A stretch of 64,000 nt of DNA from NCBI RefSeq assembly GCF_025399195.1, contig NW_026252091.1, positions 124,001-188,000 on the forward strand. Direction: 5' to 3'. The translations under genes were made by a program, and so were the position numbers. Source of the stretch: Umbelopsis ramanniana AG. Its lineage: Eukaryota; Mucoromycota; Umbelopsidomycetes; Umbelopsidales; Umbelopsidaceae. Shown here piece by piece: positions 46,656-59,817 of the stretch; the first letter of the stretch is position 1, and every line of letters begins with the position of its first letter. The notes below the pieces were generated by a model, which was not told where the DNA came from, searched no databases, and saw only the letters and a list, made by a program, of their open reading frames with translations.

Positions 46656-48679
46656 TTGAAAATTTTTCAGGCCTGGTTTTTTTGTCCGCTCAAAATATAA
46701 TCTTCCTATTGGTCATCACTGTCTCCTACTTACCCTCAACTCTCCGTTCTTATTGACATTTATTTCATTTCACTCTTTTCAATCTCACTGTGAATGCTAT
46801 TATTTTTGGATTTTAAAAGTCGGTGTTTCCTGCTGGATGAAAATAGGGGTTACTGAGAATATAAAAGGTACGCCATAACTCTGACAGAAACGCTTATCAT
46901 TGCTTTCCTAGATATAGAAGTGATAACAGTTGTGATATTCCAAGAGTTTTTTTTTTTTGCACTCATTAGTATAGGGTTCTGCAACAAATACTTCACTGTA
47001 CAGAAATTAGGACGGTATTAGCAAGTTATCTGAATGACCGGTTTTCAATAATGTTCGAATAGATTGGTAGGTAAATATTGGTGAATTTCTCTGCATACAG
47101 GCTTTAGCAAAATACACTTCTTTCTCCTATCTTTCCTTCCACATATAAAACCATCTGCTGAGATAATGATCTGGCAAATGTCAAGGTTATCCCTGGATAC
47201 GGAGACGTTGAAGCACGGCTTGGAGCTATGCGAATTAAATGGTATCATGATAATCCCTTGGTGGTTAAAATCAGGGCGCGCGGCAAGTGGCAATGTTGCC
47301 TTTCATGTTCTGTTTTTTTTTTTTTTTGGGTGGCCGACATGGCTTGCCCTACGAAGATTGCTTACACTGAGCCCCTTTTACGGGCACCTCCTTGTGGTGA
47401 CAGTAGAATAGGGATGCGTGTATGGCGGTCTTCTGGTAGTAGTTTTTGCTAATACATATTTGGAACATCGAATAGAACCAACGTTAGTCACTGGAGTACT
47501 CATGCATGTTTAATATGGAACTACGATTCATAGTTCCTCACATTCAGTCTGTTAAAATTAATCTCAAGTAGCATAGGAGATGTTGGATATCATTTGTTGC
47601 CGAATGGCGGATGTTTCAAACACATTAATATTCATGCAGTGTCCGATTTTTGGTCACTTTTTCCTAATCTATGAACTGTAGATGAGCAGAGCAATTCGAA
47701 TTTCAGGTAACTGTTAGCTTAACATTCATGGATATAGAAACTAACTTCAAGTTATCGATCGCTCAATGTACGATTTAAGAGATATGGGATTGCAATTTTC
47801 GTTGATGCTGCACGTTCGTAAGTTTAAGATATATGCATTCAGTAGCCTGTTAAGTAATTGCATTAATTACGCTGTCTACCCACTCTTTTGGATTCATCCT
47901 TGCTATGATTGCTTACCTGCATCTACATGTTTTCTTCCATGTTTTTAGGCTAAAAATGGCATACATTGTATGTTCTCTTACTGTATGTTAATTTACTTTG
48001 AAGTTACATAGAATTTTAAAAATCTCAACAATATCAAGTCCCGTTTGCCCGTCACTAAAGGCTATTGAAGATATTGGTGAAGGCCTTATATGTCAAGCTG
48101 CCAAAGTTGTTCAACTTATGCGCCCCTTGTCACTTCTCCTACCACCTGGCTATATGATTGTTGTGCCATTTCCAACTTCACTGTATAGATGCCAATCGCA
48201 TCGCCACAAAAAAACAAAGAAATGTCTTTATGAAATCTAATAAATATTTAATATTGCTTATAATAATTCTGTTTCCTACCATGTTACAGAAATTTGCCTT
48301 CCCGAAAGAACAAAAATAATCTACATGTTTCCAGGTCACCATCGATGTCGGTAGTTCTCTTCCATCTCCATTGATAGTGTTTGGTATCGTCCCTAAGCTG
48401 AGGAGACGCATAAGCTCCTACTGCAGCAGGAAGTTGCCGCAGGGGCGAGAGGCGGGTAATGGTCATTGTTATACAGCGGCAAGGCGTGAGCAATATCATA
48501 ATGAGGCATGAAAAAGTGGTATGTAATGCTGGTATAACGTATAATTATGCAGGTGATGGAATATTTGATGATGGTAACCCATTATAAAAACATGTCGAAT
48601 AAAAAATTCGTCCGAGGGCTTTAGTATAAGAAATTCATGAAACGGGATGTTGTATCTCCTTGGACGACGTTGACTGGAG
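46656..48679. other. Gene-poor A/T-rich stretch
   Basis: About 2 kb without a supported gene. Open frames are at most 82 codons, lie on both strands and match nothing. It contains T runs near 46950 and 47322, and a TATAAAAG at 46860-46867 like the promoters of the HsbA-like genes but with no start codon within 40 to 50 bases after it. I see no terminal repeats or transposon parts. Confidence 0.45.
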
Positions 48680-48687
48680 TATAAAAG
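48680..48687 (+). promoter_or_regulatory. TATA box of HsbA-like copy B
   Basis: TATAAAAG, 47 bases before the start codon at 48727; the leader would be very short, about 15 bases if initiation follows the usual spacing of animal genes. Confidence 0.7.
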
Positions 48688-48726
48688 AGGTATCAGATCT
48701 ATGTATGATCTTCACTCAAAAACATC

Positions 48727-49260
48727 ATGCGCTTACATTTAATTTTAGCCCTATTTCTGGCCTTCAGCTTTGCCCAAGCTATAGCCATCAAGAAACGTGA
48801 AGCTCTGGACAAGTTCCTGGCTATTGACATGGTCGAGAGCAAAGTTGATGCAGTTGTGGCACTCGCAAAGCAGTTACAGACAAGTCCGTTCATCAATCCC
48901 GTCAAGTTCATAACGACCTATCGCAATCTTCAAGACGCGATATCCAATTCCACTGACCTCTGCATGAGCCATCCAGATCCCTTCACAGAAATGCAAGCGG
49001 AAAATTTGATATCAAGGACAATGGTCATAGCGACAAAGTTGGAAGGAGTTTTGGTCATATGCGAGCGATTGGCAAGCAGAATTGGGATTTTTAGTCCTAC
49101 AACGGTATTTCGTGTACTTCTCAATCAAATGAAAACACTTTTAATGAAGGCAGCTAGCTGCTATAGTTCACATGTGCCACCAGAATATAGCGCGAAAATC
49201 GTAGCCCTTTTGAAGGCCATTAACCAAATTTTGGATGAGAGTTTAGCGAAAGCAAAATAG
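48727..49260 (+). CDS. Small secreted HsbA-like protein, copy B
   Basis: Single exon of 177 aa. The signal peptide is MRLHLILALFLAFSFAQA, followed by IAIKKREALDK, a Lys-Arg/Glu-Ala site like those cut by Kex2 and Ste13. The mature protein is helical with three cysteines, two aligned with copy A: DLCMSH and ASCYSSHV. It also has VICERL. The C-terminal helix is AINQILDESLAKAK. It is paralogous to copies A and C by length, signal, cysteine-histidine block and end. Surface or wall role is inferred from the HsbA-like pattern. Confidence 0.75.
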   Translation: MRLHLILALFLAFSFAQAIAIKKREALDKFLAIDMVESKVDAVVALAKQLQTSPFINPVKFITTYRNLQDAISNSTDLCMSHPDPFTEMQAENLISRTMVIATKLEGVLVICERLASRIGIFSPTTVFRVLLNQMKTLLMKAASCYSSHVPPEYSAKIVALLKAINQILDESLAKAK

Positions 49261-50013
49261 TTCTTATAATAAAGAAGAGTTATCAATATGCCACTGGTCA
49301 CTTAATCTACGGTGGGCAAGCTTACCCAAACTGGAAGTTGGAGTAAACTCTTTGCTTGGTGGGTGTTCGCATTCCGTCGTAATCCAGCTATACGAATGTC
49401 GGATTGGAGTTGATCTTGCATATTGAGCAAACTTATGTTTTCACCATTGCACTTCGCCTGATTTGGGAAATGACAGCTATCTGTGTGTGTTAGATTATCA
49501 TCTACTGCAACGACATTGTAAATTACTTTCGTAATTTAGACACCATGCCCTCCCTGATCTAGTGCGCACTGTAAAGCGAAAAAGTATAGGACAAAGAAAA
49601 ATTCTGTCAATATCTTTGGCCGTGGCGGTTGTAACTTCTGATTTTCTTTTTTTCTTTTTTTGAAGCATTGATGTCGGTGATAAACTCAAGTCACTTGCTA
49701 CGGTTCCTTACAACTAGCAATAGGAGAGGAATCAGGCGCTCCTGTATTAGAAGGGATGCCTGCAAAGGGCAGCTAGAGCTTTTACAGCACATAGCACATG
49801 TACCTTATTTTGAAAAAGCAAATAACACTGGCAAATGGAGCGCGTTCAAGTCGCTGTGCATGGAAAGCTAACGAATAAAGATTGAAATGAACGTCAAGAG
49901 CGCAATTAAATTGAAGAGTGTAAAGTACTAGGAATAGTGGCCACTAATAAGTTTTTTTACACATTTATGAAGGACATACAACCTATTCAGCGGTTGCTCC
50001 CTAAACTGAATGA
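49261..50013. other. Spacer between HsbA-like copies B and C
   Basis: About 750 bases. Frames at 49498-49689 and 49668-49871 are short, use weak starts and match nothing. A pyrimidine run lies at 49643-49661. No relic of a fourth copy is evident. Confidence 0.4.
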
Positions 50014-50021
50014 TATAAAAG
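50014..50021 (+). promoter_or_regulatory. TATA box of HsbA-like copy C
   Basis: TATAAAAG, 40 bases before the ATG at 50054. Another ATG at 50030 is only 9 bases past the box, too close to be in the transcript, which supports 50054 as the start. Confidence 0.7.
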
Positions 50022-50053
50022 TACTCATTATGTCTGTTGTTATCTCACATATC

Positions 50054-50599
50054 ATGTATACCTTTCGCATTTTTACTCTTTTACTGTTGCTTGGTGCTGT
50101 CCACGGTTTCGTCATCAAGAGGAGTGATAATCCTACCGATACAAGCGATCCATTTGGACTGGGAGCCGTGGAGACACAAGTCGATGTTATCGTATATTTG
50201 GCAAAAAGTTTTGAGAAGAACAGCAGGTTCAAACACCCTGTGTTGGTTGCTATTGCTGAGCAAAAATTGGAATACCTCTTGGATAGCTCTGTTTCTCGCT
50301 GCTTAACGTTCTCAGGCACATATTCGTCAATGCAATCACAACAGCTACTGGTCCGAGTGCAACGGATAGTCTCTAAACTTGAAATATCGCTGGCCGTGTT
50401 CATTAACCTCAAGCAAGAATTTGGAGTTTACCTAGGCATCAAGCTTTTGATAGAGCGTATCTACAAATTAATTGAGATAACTGACAATGCCACAGCCTGT
50501 TTCAGTGGACATGTGCATGCTGACTCCTCCAGCACACTGCAAGAACTTCAAGTGGCCATTCACGCAATTTTTGATCATGCATTGGAAAAGCTAAAATAA
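50054..50599 (+). CDS. Small secreted HsbA-like protein, copy C
   Basis: Single exon, about 181 aa from the ATG at 50054. The open frame extends 39 codons further up, but the TATA box position and the paralogues favour this start. The signal peptide is MYTFRIFTLLLLLGAVHG, followed by FVIKRSDNP with a Lys-Arg site as in copy B. The mature protein is helical, with SRCLTFSG and TACFSGHV matching the cysteines of copies A and B, and a C-terminal helix ending HAIFDHALEKLK. Together the three form an unequal local family. Function at the cell surface is inferred. Confidence 0.75.
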   Translation: MYTFRIFTLLLLLGAVHGFVIKRSDNPTDTSDPFGLGAVETQVDVIVYLAKSFEKNSRFKHPVLVAIAEQKLEYLLDSSVSRCLTFSGTYSSMQSQQLLVRVQRIVSKLEISLAVFINLKQEFGVYLGIKLLIERIYKLIEITDNATACFSGHVHADSSSTLQELQVAIHAIFDHALEKLK

Positions 50600-50896
50600 T
50601 GATAGTACATAAAGTAAAGGACGTTGGTACTCGTTCGTACCGTTTCAATGTTTACGATAAAATAAATAATGTAGTAAATTAATTTAACATTAAGATGATT
50701 AGGGGTTTGTTAATCAGATTGTAAAGGTTCTCTGGTTACCATTGCCAGCTTTATTGGGTTTATGTCCATCAGCCATTACAAACCAACTATCATCAATGCT
50801 GGGACTACATACTGGAAATTGTAAGGCTTCGGCTGGGGTTATATAATATTAAGAAGTTATGATACAGGTATATGTACAATGGTGCGAAATGTCCCT

Positions 50897-52130
50897 CTAT
50901 GCGATAGTACCAAAGATACGATCTCCAACAAACTTCTGAGATCTGGCACCTACGAAACCACGGCGATTACCCTTATTCATCAATATTTTCCAGTTCGCCT
51001 TCAACTTGGCCAAAATGCGATCTATGTCTTGGCTATGATCCGGTACAGATGCTAGTATTGAAGTCATTTGCAGCATTTTGGCAGCGGTTGCGGCAGGATT
51101 CTGGGAGGATTCAAAGTCGGTAAACAATTTATCAAACATGTCTATAAGAGAAGCGTTAGTGAGAGCTGATGGACGAAGCCAAAACATAGTGAGCAATTTT
51201 ACCCTCAAGCCGCTTTATCAATGGTAAGATAACATAGTCACGGAAGCTTTGAAGCGCCATGTTACGTACGTTCCAGTATTCCATGTCGTCGATAGATGCA
51301 TAGCGAACATCAGTTCGTAGTGGCAAGAATGTTGCTTCAAAGTAGGGTAACACGTTGCCAAAGAAGAATGACCATTGTTCCACTAAACGATCCATAAGCT
51401 TTTCGTCGCTCACACCAAACAGCTTTGCATTAAGTGTAAACATTCCGTCCCGTAGGAGTGCTTCTATATCTCGATGTAAGGTTGGTGGTATTGGCTCCGT
51501 AAGACTTCGCCTGAAAAGTTCGTTTAAATCCTCAATGGCTCCATTTACACCTTCTCCATTAAATAAAGGTAGAACTCGTATACATAATAACTGCCAGACA
51601 TCGTTATTTTCGTTGATCAAAGACGAGAAATTTGGTATAATCATGCCGGTAGGAGAATTCAATAAGTCATCGCGATCTTTGGATGAAGTGGAGCGCTGGA
51701 TAGATCTTTCTATATCGCGAGTTATCATTTTGGCATCAAGAGCATTCAGAGATTTGTGTATGCTTGGCGAGTTAACCGGCGATGTTGGTCGAGGAGGTAC
51801 TGAAGATGGGGAGCGGTCCAGGCTCAACTGGGAAATGTTTGCAGGGAATGACGGCTGGCGAGTGGGAGTGGAAGGCATTGATGGCGAGCGTAGTTCTGTA
51901 TGTCGATTGCTTTGACTTCCACCTCCACTGGGAGGGGAACGAACCAATGTAGTGGATGCTCGCGACGGAGCAGTTGTCAATATAGCCGGTGGACGCTCAT
52001 TTCGTTCGATAAATGAAGAGGTTGAAGAAGTGGATGAGCTCGGACTCAACCCTATCCTCGAAGGCGAGGTAGATTGCTCTTGATCTAAAAATTGCGTTAC
52101 CAATTGTTTTGGAGCAGTTGGTGATGCCAT
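50897..52130 (-). CDS. HbrB/Bit61-type TORC2 subunit (Protor/PRR5 family)
   Basis: This is an accessory subunit of TOR complex 2, which controls actin polarity and AGC kinases. Two exons. The N-terminal 150 residues from the ATG at 52130 are disordered and rich in Ser, Pro and Thr. The HbrB domain then runs from VWQLLCIRVLPLFNGEGV through IEDLNELFRRSL, EQWSFFFGNVLPYFEATFLP and MEYWNVRNMALQSFRDYVIL, and after the intron FTDFESSQNPAA and MLQMTSILASVPDHSQD. It ends in FVGDRIFGTIA. Its start is 106 bases from the divergent KEN-box gene. Confidence 0.9.
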
Positions 52131-52236
52131 TGGGTGTGGTGAGAGAGGTGGAAATAAAATCGAATAAGGATTTCGCCTTGCTGCGAAATTCGAGCTTTTT
52201 TTTTTTTAACACCCTTCAAGGCAAGCGCTAGCTTTC
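52131..52236. promoter_or_regulatory. Short bidirectional promoter
   Basis: Only 106 bases separate the divergent start codons of the HbrB/Bit61 gene and the KEN-box gene. A T run lies at 52197-52207. The two genes probably share promoter elements. Confidence 0.6.
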
Positions 52237-53626
52237 ATGAGCAATTCTTGGCATAAAGTCAAACGACCAGCAAAGCAAACACTTCTCTCCCCAAAAGAGA
52301 ACGAATCGACGCTAGATGTCGCTGAAAAGACAATGTCAACAAGTGAAGGCGGAAGAAAGCGACAGCCGTTGATGGCGGTTAAACAGAATGCCAATCGACA
52401 GCCTCTACGATTACAACGACCAAAGCCTTTGGTCCTGAAGCAAAGCATGTTGAGTATTACGATGCAGAAGGAAAAGGAGAACTCCAAGGAAAACAGGGTA
52501 ACCTCTCCCACGTATGACCAGGCTTATATGACCACAATACCCGAGAAGCGAAATCGACGCCAACAAGACGGCTCAATACTTACGACGGTTAGTGCCAACT
52601 CGGTACGAAAGACCGTTGACCGAAAAGCCTTGGTTCACAGATTACAAGAAAAACCATCGAGTCAAAGACGGAAGGCTGAAGACGCGAAATTGGCGATTGG
52701 ACGAGACGACGATAGCCAAGACCTAGATGGCGGGGTACGCCAAGTGCGTAGGAAAGCCAGCGAGAATACGACACAGCCATTATGCGATTCTAAAATCGAA
52801 GTTGTATCGAAACAAGATAAATTTCGGCCAAAGGAGGAAGAGGCGATGCTGCCTCGTATAAAATGCCCATCATCAAAAACGTCTTATGTAGACCATGAGG
52901 ACGGCACACCTTGCAACACATCAACCACATATTTACGCGGTGAATTTGAACCACTTAAAGATATACGACCTACCACAGGCAAGTCGAAGAAATCAGAAGG
53001 CGAACAGAACAGAAAAGCCGAAATGCAAGAAGAACAGCTGCATTCGAAGCAAACTGCAAATAACATCGTTTCTGAGCTTTTGGAAGACGAAGCAGCATCT
53101 CCATTTTCTTCGCCTCAACAGCGGGTAGTTGCTTCAGTTGAATCATCTCAATTGCTTTCTAGTTCGCCATCTATCGATGAGCCTCCTACTTCGAGCACAG
53201 ACTTGCTGTCGCCAGATGTACAATACGAAGTTCATACTATATACCCCAATCCAACTGGCAAGTCTCTTACAGAAAAACTTGGAATAGGTATGTAGATGCT
53301 ACGCGTGAACCTTTAGTTATTTAAGACCCATGGTAACATTGTCTACACCAGTGAAAAACCCCAACGCTCAAATCAGCTGCATTGCTACTAATGCCGACGA
53401 CCCGTCGACTAATGCAAGTGGTATAAGCACCCCCTCACAAGCTCGCAGTGCTACTATTCCACTTTCTTTAGAATTAAGCGAATATGATATGATTACTGCA
53501 TTCCCAAATCCAACCGGCAAAACTTTGCTGGAGAAGTTAGCTCTTGCTGCTCAGGAATCACAACACGCGTTGCATGCGTATAGTACTAAAGACGCCGATG
53601 ATATTCCGTCCTCGCCATCGTATTGA
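52237..53626 (+). CDS. Unrecognised protein with three KEN boxes and a duplicated PNPTGK motif
   Basis: Two exons joined over 53288-53351 give about 441 aa. I do not recognise the family. The protein is mostly disordered, basic at the front and Ser-rich later. KEN boxes lie at residues 20-22 (SPKEN), 80-82 and 84-86 (KENSKEN), and RxxL occurs in DRKALVHRL; these are degrons of the anaphase-promoting complex. Near the C-terminus a 21-residue motif occurs twice, at about 330-350 (containing IYPNPTGKSLTEKL) and 395-415 (AFPNPTGKTLLEKL), one copy in each exon. It could be a cell-cycle regulated protein such as a securin- or shugoshin-like factor, but no diagnostic domain shows this. Confidence 0.75.
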
Positions 53627-53823
53627 ACTTGGGCTGTAGCCATTCATTTGTATATATTTCATCCTTTCGCTCTAGTGGCCATTTCGCCTTTGATCACACA
53701 CTGCAATACCTATAGTAGCTTATTTGTTCCCACTTCATGTAATAAAATTCCGCTTGCTCTTTGCATTGCTTTTAATAGATTCGGTATGGAAAAAAGACAT
53801 TCTACGCCGCTTTTATTATTTGT

Positions 53824-54431
53824 CTACTTTTGGTGAGGTTTCATGATGGGGTTACGCTTTTCGTTAATTTGTGGTTGACCTTCTGGTGATCCTGGGATGT
53901 TCTTTTGCAATCCCTGTAACGATGTAGCATATTAGAAATAGGTTCTGAGCTATAGGATGTAAAAGGAGCATGATACGTACCAATTTCTCAAAAACACACG
54001 AATTGAACTGGCGTTCTTCCTTGCGGCATTGATAATAATCCTGGTTCTTGACATCCAAGCACTTCCAGTGCTTTTCAAATTCGGCATCGCAGTTTTCACG
54101 AAGCTTCTTGATACTGGAGGGTAAAAAACGGTGGTAAGTCATATATGCAAGCTTTGCTTTGCAAGGCGAACTCGGTAGGTACTCACAGATCTAATGCACA
54201 TCTGGTGACCTTTCTGCCCTCCTTTAAACAATGCTCGGGATCATTGTTCTCGTTCTTACAGAGCATAAAGTCAGCATTGTAGTCTTTGCAATATTGTCCA
54301 ATGAAGAAGGATGCACTCTTAAGAGGAGCTGATGTCAGACCGATTTCCTCTACTGGAGGAACTGACTTTGGTGCTGGTGTTGGGTCAACAAACTTGGTGG
54401 ATGTGAAAACTGGATCGCGAGTCGCTGTCAT
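53824..54431 (-). CDS. NDUFA8-type subunit of mitochondrial complex I
   Basis: This CHCH-domain accessory subunit sits on the intermembrane-space side of NADH dehydrogenase. Three exons. Four C-x9-C pairs are exact: CKDYNADFMLC, CLKEGRKVTRC, CDAEFEKHWKC and CRKEERQFNSC, forming two twin-Cx9C hairpins for Mia40 import. The N-terminus MTATRDPVFTSTKFVDPTP and the end NPIMKPHQK are less conserved. An intron falls just after CALDL, inside the region where the human protein reads CALDF. Its presence shows that the organism has respiratory complex I, which fission and budding yeasts lack. Confidence 0.93.
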
Positions 54432-54660
54432 GAGTGGGGAGAAATCTAGACCACAAAGTGCACTATTGAAATATATGAGTTAAACGAGAGTGAATGTCAG
54501 ATTTCTCTGGTGTGCAGCCTGATTTCTGACCTGTTTGGGGAATTAAAGATAGTCGCTTATTGTCTTGCCCTGCCAAAAAACTTGCCATAGAAGATGTTTG
54601 ACGTCATCACTTTTCTCAACACTGGTTCAATTGTTTTTTTTATTTTGGTCGCCCGAAAAT

Positions 54661-56402
54661 TTATTGACCGTTGACAATGGATTGCGCGTATTCTTTAATA
54701 ACACTGACTGTAGTATCATTGTGATATACACCATACCAACCTGAAGGACATGTATTTAATATATATAATTGAATGTACAAAGAATCAATCTGAAGCTAGC
54801 TTACCTCTAGGTTCATGTTGTGGGTCTAACATGAAGGATTTAGCGAGGTCAGCCATCGACAAAGGAAAAACTTGGCAAAACTTGACATATTGTCTTACCT
54901 CCTATCCAAACCATATCAAAGGAATTTGGAATATCGCTCGGGTAACCGTCTCCACTGTATGCCCAAAAATTTGCTCCTGCTGACGCGCCGTGCGAAGCTA
55001 GTTTCTGAATGAGTTGAAGAATATGTTGATAATATGTATCCTTATGGGTCGTAGCTGTCCCAGGATTGTATTTATAAAGAGGAAATGAAGGGTCTCGCCA
55101 GGCATCTCGAGCCATACCAAACTCTTCTAAGACCATAGGTTTGCCCATACCTACAGCCCAGCCCGAGCAATTGCTTATAAAGCTATCAGCATAATCCAAA
55201 GCAGACTGTAGATTGGATGATGATGAATCGGACGCATTGTAGATACCCCAGCTAAAATCGAGATGATGTTTAGCACTCTCCTTTTAGTGACCTTCAACAC
55301 ACAATAAACCTACTTTTCAACCCACAAGTGACAGGTTGTATAATCAATCTCAGTCGAGGAATGAGTGTTCCAAAAGTCTTCAAATCCATACTTTCCTTCA
55401 ATTCCAGCTGTGACTAACTGGTAAGGTGATCTCTGTCGGATGAACTTTGCAATCTCAGATGTCCACTCCTTTGGTGCAAGCTGCGGCTCATTTGCGATCT
55501 CCCAGGCTAAGTAACGTTGACATATAAGCAAAATATCGTTCTAAATACGACTCAATCGGTGAAGCATACCCATAATAACTGGATCCTCATTGTACAACTT
55601 CCCATTGATAGTGTTTCTTCTCATCATGATCGCGTTAATGTGGTTTTTGAATAATTGGTTGGTGGTAGAGGAAATTGTATCGTCGTCGTAAAAGCGATAT
55701 GCATAATCGTAAAATTCATCGTAGCTACCAGTGCTATAGTTATTTACCGGGTATGGTATCCAGGACGGAGGATAAGGAATGTCTGAATCGTTGTCTGCCC
55801 AGCTAACATATTGAGCGAACCTTTTGGTACATTATGGGAACACTGGATTAATTGGAGAGAGGAGAAGCAAATTGAAGTAAGATGAAACTTACCCGCCTGA
55901 CCAGTGCCAGTAGTTGTTGAGTGTAACTGGAAGAGACAGAAGCTCAGATGCTGGTGCAAATGCCTCTCAAGCCGAAACCAATTCACTCACCGACAGCTGT
56001 CATTGAATGCTTGTCTAAAGCATCTAAGAGATAGTCCAATCCGGTCAAAATATGTTCGTTATAGATACCAGGTGAAGGCATAAGCGACGGTCTCATTCTG
56101 AAAGGCTGGTCATCGGGACCTTCAGAGGCTGCCATTATTCGTAAGTTGTTGATTCCTATACTCTGCAAATGGGCTAATTCGTTCTCCAGTCGAGTTCGGT
56201 TTCCTCCCCAGCTGAAGTCGGACGCCAGATTCATACCCTGCCAGTAGTTAGCTCCTGCAATGTAGTACGGTTCGCCATTTTGAAGAAAGCGAGTGCCATT
56301 GACTGTGATATATCCAAAGCGCTGATACGCTGCTGAAGTTTGAGCGAGAATCTGTGCGGATACTATGGTGCTTGTTAAGCTTATTATAAATAATGATTTC
56401 AT
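54661..56402 (-). CDS. Secreted GH5 endo-beta-1,4-mannanase
   Basis: It cleaves beta-mannans, either of plant food or of its own wall. The ATG at 56402 gives a signal peptide (MKSLFIISLTSTIVSA). The family 5 (subfamily 7) barrel is complete: YYIAGANYWQGMNLASD, NNLRIMAASEGP, VTLNNYWHWSGGFAQYVSWA, the acid/base glutamate in MAWEIANEPQ, TCHLWVEN, and the nucleophile glutamate in PMVLEEFGMARD. FWAYSGDGYP and a C-terminal helix ending QSIVNGQ follow. About seven exons. Several N-x-S/T sites suggest glycosylation. The subfamily is judged from these motifs. Confidence 0.92.
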
Positions 56403-56740
56403 TGCGATTAAAGTGGTGACTGGGGGATCTCGCAAAGGGAAAATCGTGTGGCTCGCTTGAAATATCTGATTTAAGGGATTTGTTAGGCTTTTCTTCAACC
56501 CAATCTGCCTTATCTCACTTTGTTGCAGTGGCCACTTGTGAATTGTTTACACAGAAAAATGCTCTTTATTCTCGAGTGCTAATCTACTTATTATCATAGC
56601 CGCAAAGATTATTCTAGCAATCAAGTACAGTAGGCTCACCGTGGTGCTGACAGGCGTTTCAAGTCACGTTTCCCACTTTTTGTCGGGGTGGAAAATGGCA
56701 TATGCTGGAGAGAGTCTGTCTGACAAAGACAACTTTACAC
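56403..56740. promoter_or_regulatory. Divergent region between mannanase and NUDT12 genes
   Basis: About 340 bases between divergent genes. The frame opening at 56702 reads into the NUDT12 gene, but the ATG at 56741 gives MSSTSVFEAAAAG, the usual start of the ankyrin part. No named element is seen. Confidence 0.4.
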
Positions 56741-58598
<1,858 letters not shown>

Positions 58599-58709
58599 TT
58601 TTTGTGTGTGTCCAGAAATAAACCAACGAATTTTTTTCTCCTCAGCCACGGGTACATGGTCACTCACGTTCGCAGTGACTTTTTCGTTACTTCTTAGTTC
58701 TTTTTCGTA

Positions 58710-59817
58710 ATGTCATACCAAAATCCCCCCGGTGCTTATGGCTCTCCTGCCCAAAATTACCAACGTCCTCCTCCAGGAGGTCAGCAAGGCTACGGTGCGT
58801 CCCCACAGTATGGACGTCCCCAGCAACAAGGTTATGGAGCCCCACCACCTGGCCAAGGCTATGGCTCGCCTGTTCAACAGCAGAATCAGGCTGCTTACCC
58901 ACCTCAAAATTATGGTAAGTTGATGTCAATGCCACTTAAATAATGCTGAAACCAAAACATAATCTCGCGTTGATCTCTTCAGGTCGTCCTGCCGCGCCAC
59001 CTCAAGGCCCACCACCCGGCGCCAATCCTCAGCTTTGGAGCTGGTTCAAGGCGGTTGATACTGATAATTCGGGCAGTCTCACTGTCGATGAGCTGCAACG
59101 TGCACTGGTAAACGGTGACTGGAGCCCTTTCAATATTGAAACTGTCCGAAACATTGTTAACATGTTTGATACCAGTAAGTTGTTGCTTTCGGTGCTGAGT
59201 AACCCGGCCCATAATGGGTATTAATCGCCCGTCGTTTCATTCACTAGATAACACTGGCACCATCGACTTCAATGAATTTGCTGGACTCTGGAAATACATA
59301 GAAGACTGGAAGCAATGCTTCCAAACCTTTGATGCTGACGGCTCTGGAAGCATCGATCGCAACGAGATGAGGACCGCTCTCCGCACCTTTGGTTATAATC
59401 TCTCTGACAAGTTCATCAACCTGTTGATACAAAAATACGACAAATATGGTGCGTATAATTCGATCATTGACAGGGCGAACCTTTTTTCTATTCTTGTATA
59501 GTTTTTGTTGACGACCTTGTATTTTCGTCGCTCTTATTGGCGTGCGCCCCGCCTACTTTCTCCTGATTTTCTCACTCACTGTTTATAGGAACTTCTGGTT
59601 CAGGCCGAGGAGATGTTACTTTTGACAACTTCGTCCAGGCTTCAGTTACGGTCAAAACTTTGACGGATTCTTTCAGAAAGTTTGACACAGATAACGACGG
59701 ATGGATTCAAATTAGCTACGAACAGGTGCGTTTTGCATGCATATTTGGGCTTGGCATTCGAGTGCTGACTTTTTTTGTTTTTCTCAGTTTTTGGAACTTG
59801 TCGTCAGCAACCGTTAA
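58710..59817 (+). CDS. Penta-EF-hand protein (peflin/ALG-2 group)
   Basis: This calcium sensor is related to ALG-2, peflin and yeast Pef1, which act in COPII transport and bud growth. The first 75 residues are Gly/Pro/Tyr/Gln-rich (QGYGAPPPGQGYGSP), as in peflin. EF1 (VDTDNSGSLTVDEL), EF2 (FDTDNTGTIDFNEF) and EF3 (FDADGSGSIDRNEM) look able to bind calcium; EF4 (RGDVTFDNF) is degenerate; EF5 (FDTDNDGWIQISYEQ) would dimerise. Two EF loops are split by introns. The last exon is FLELVVSNR, and the stop is at 59815-59817. Confidence 0.92.
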
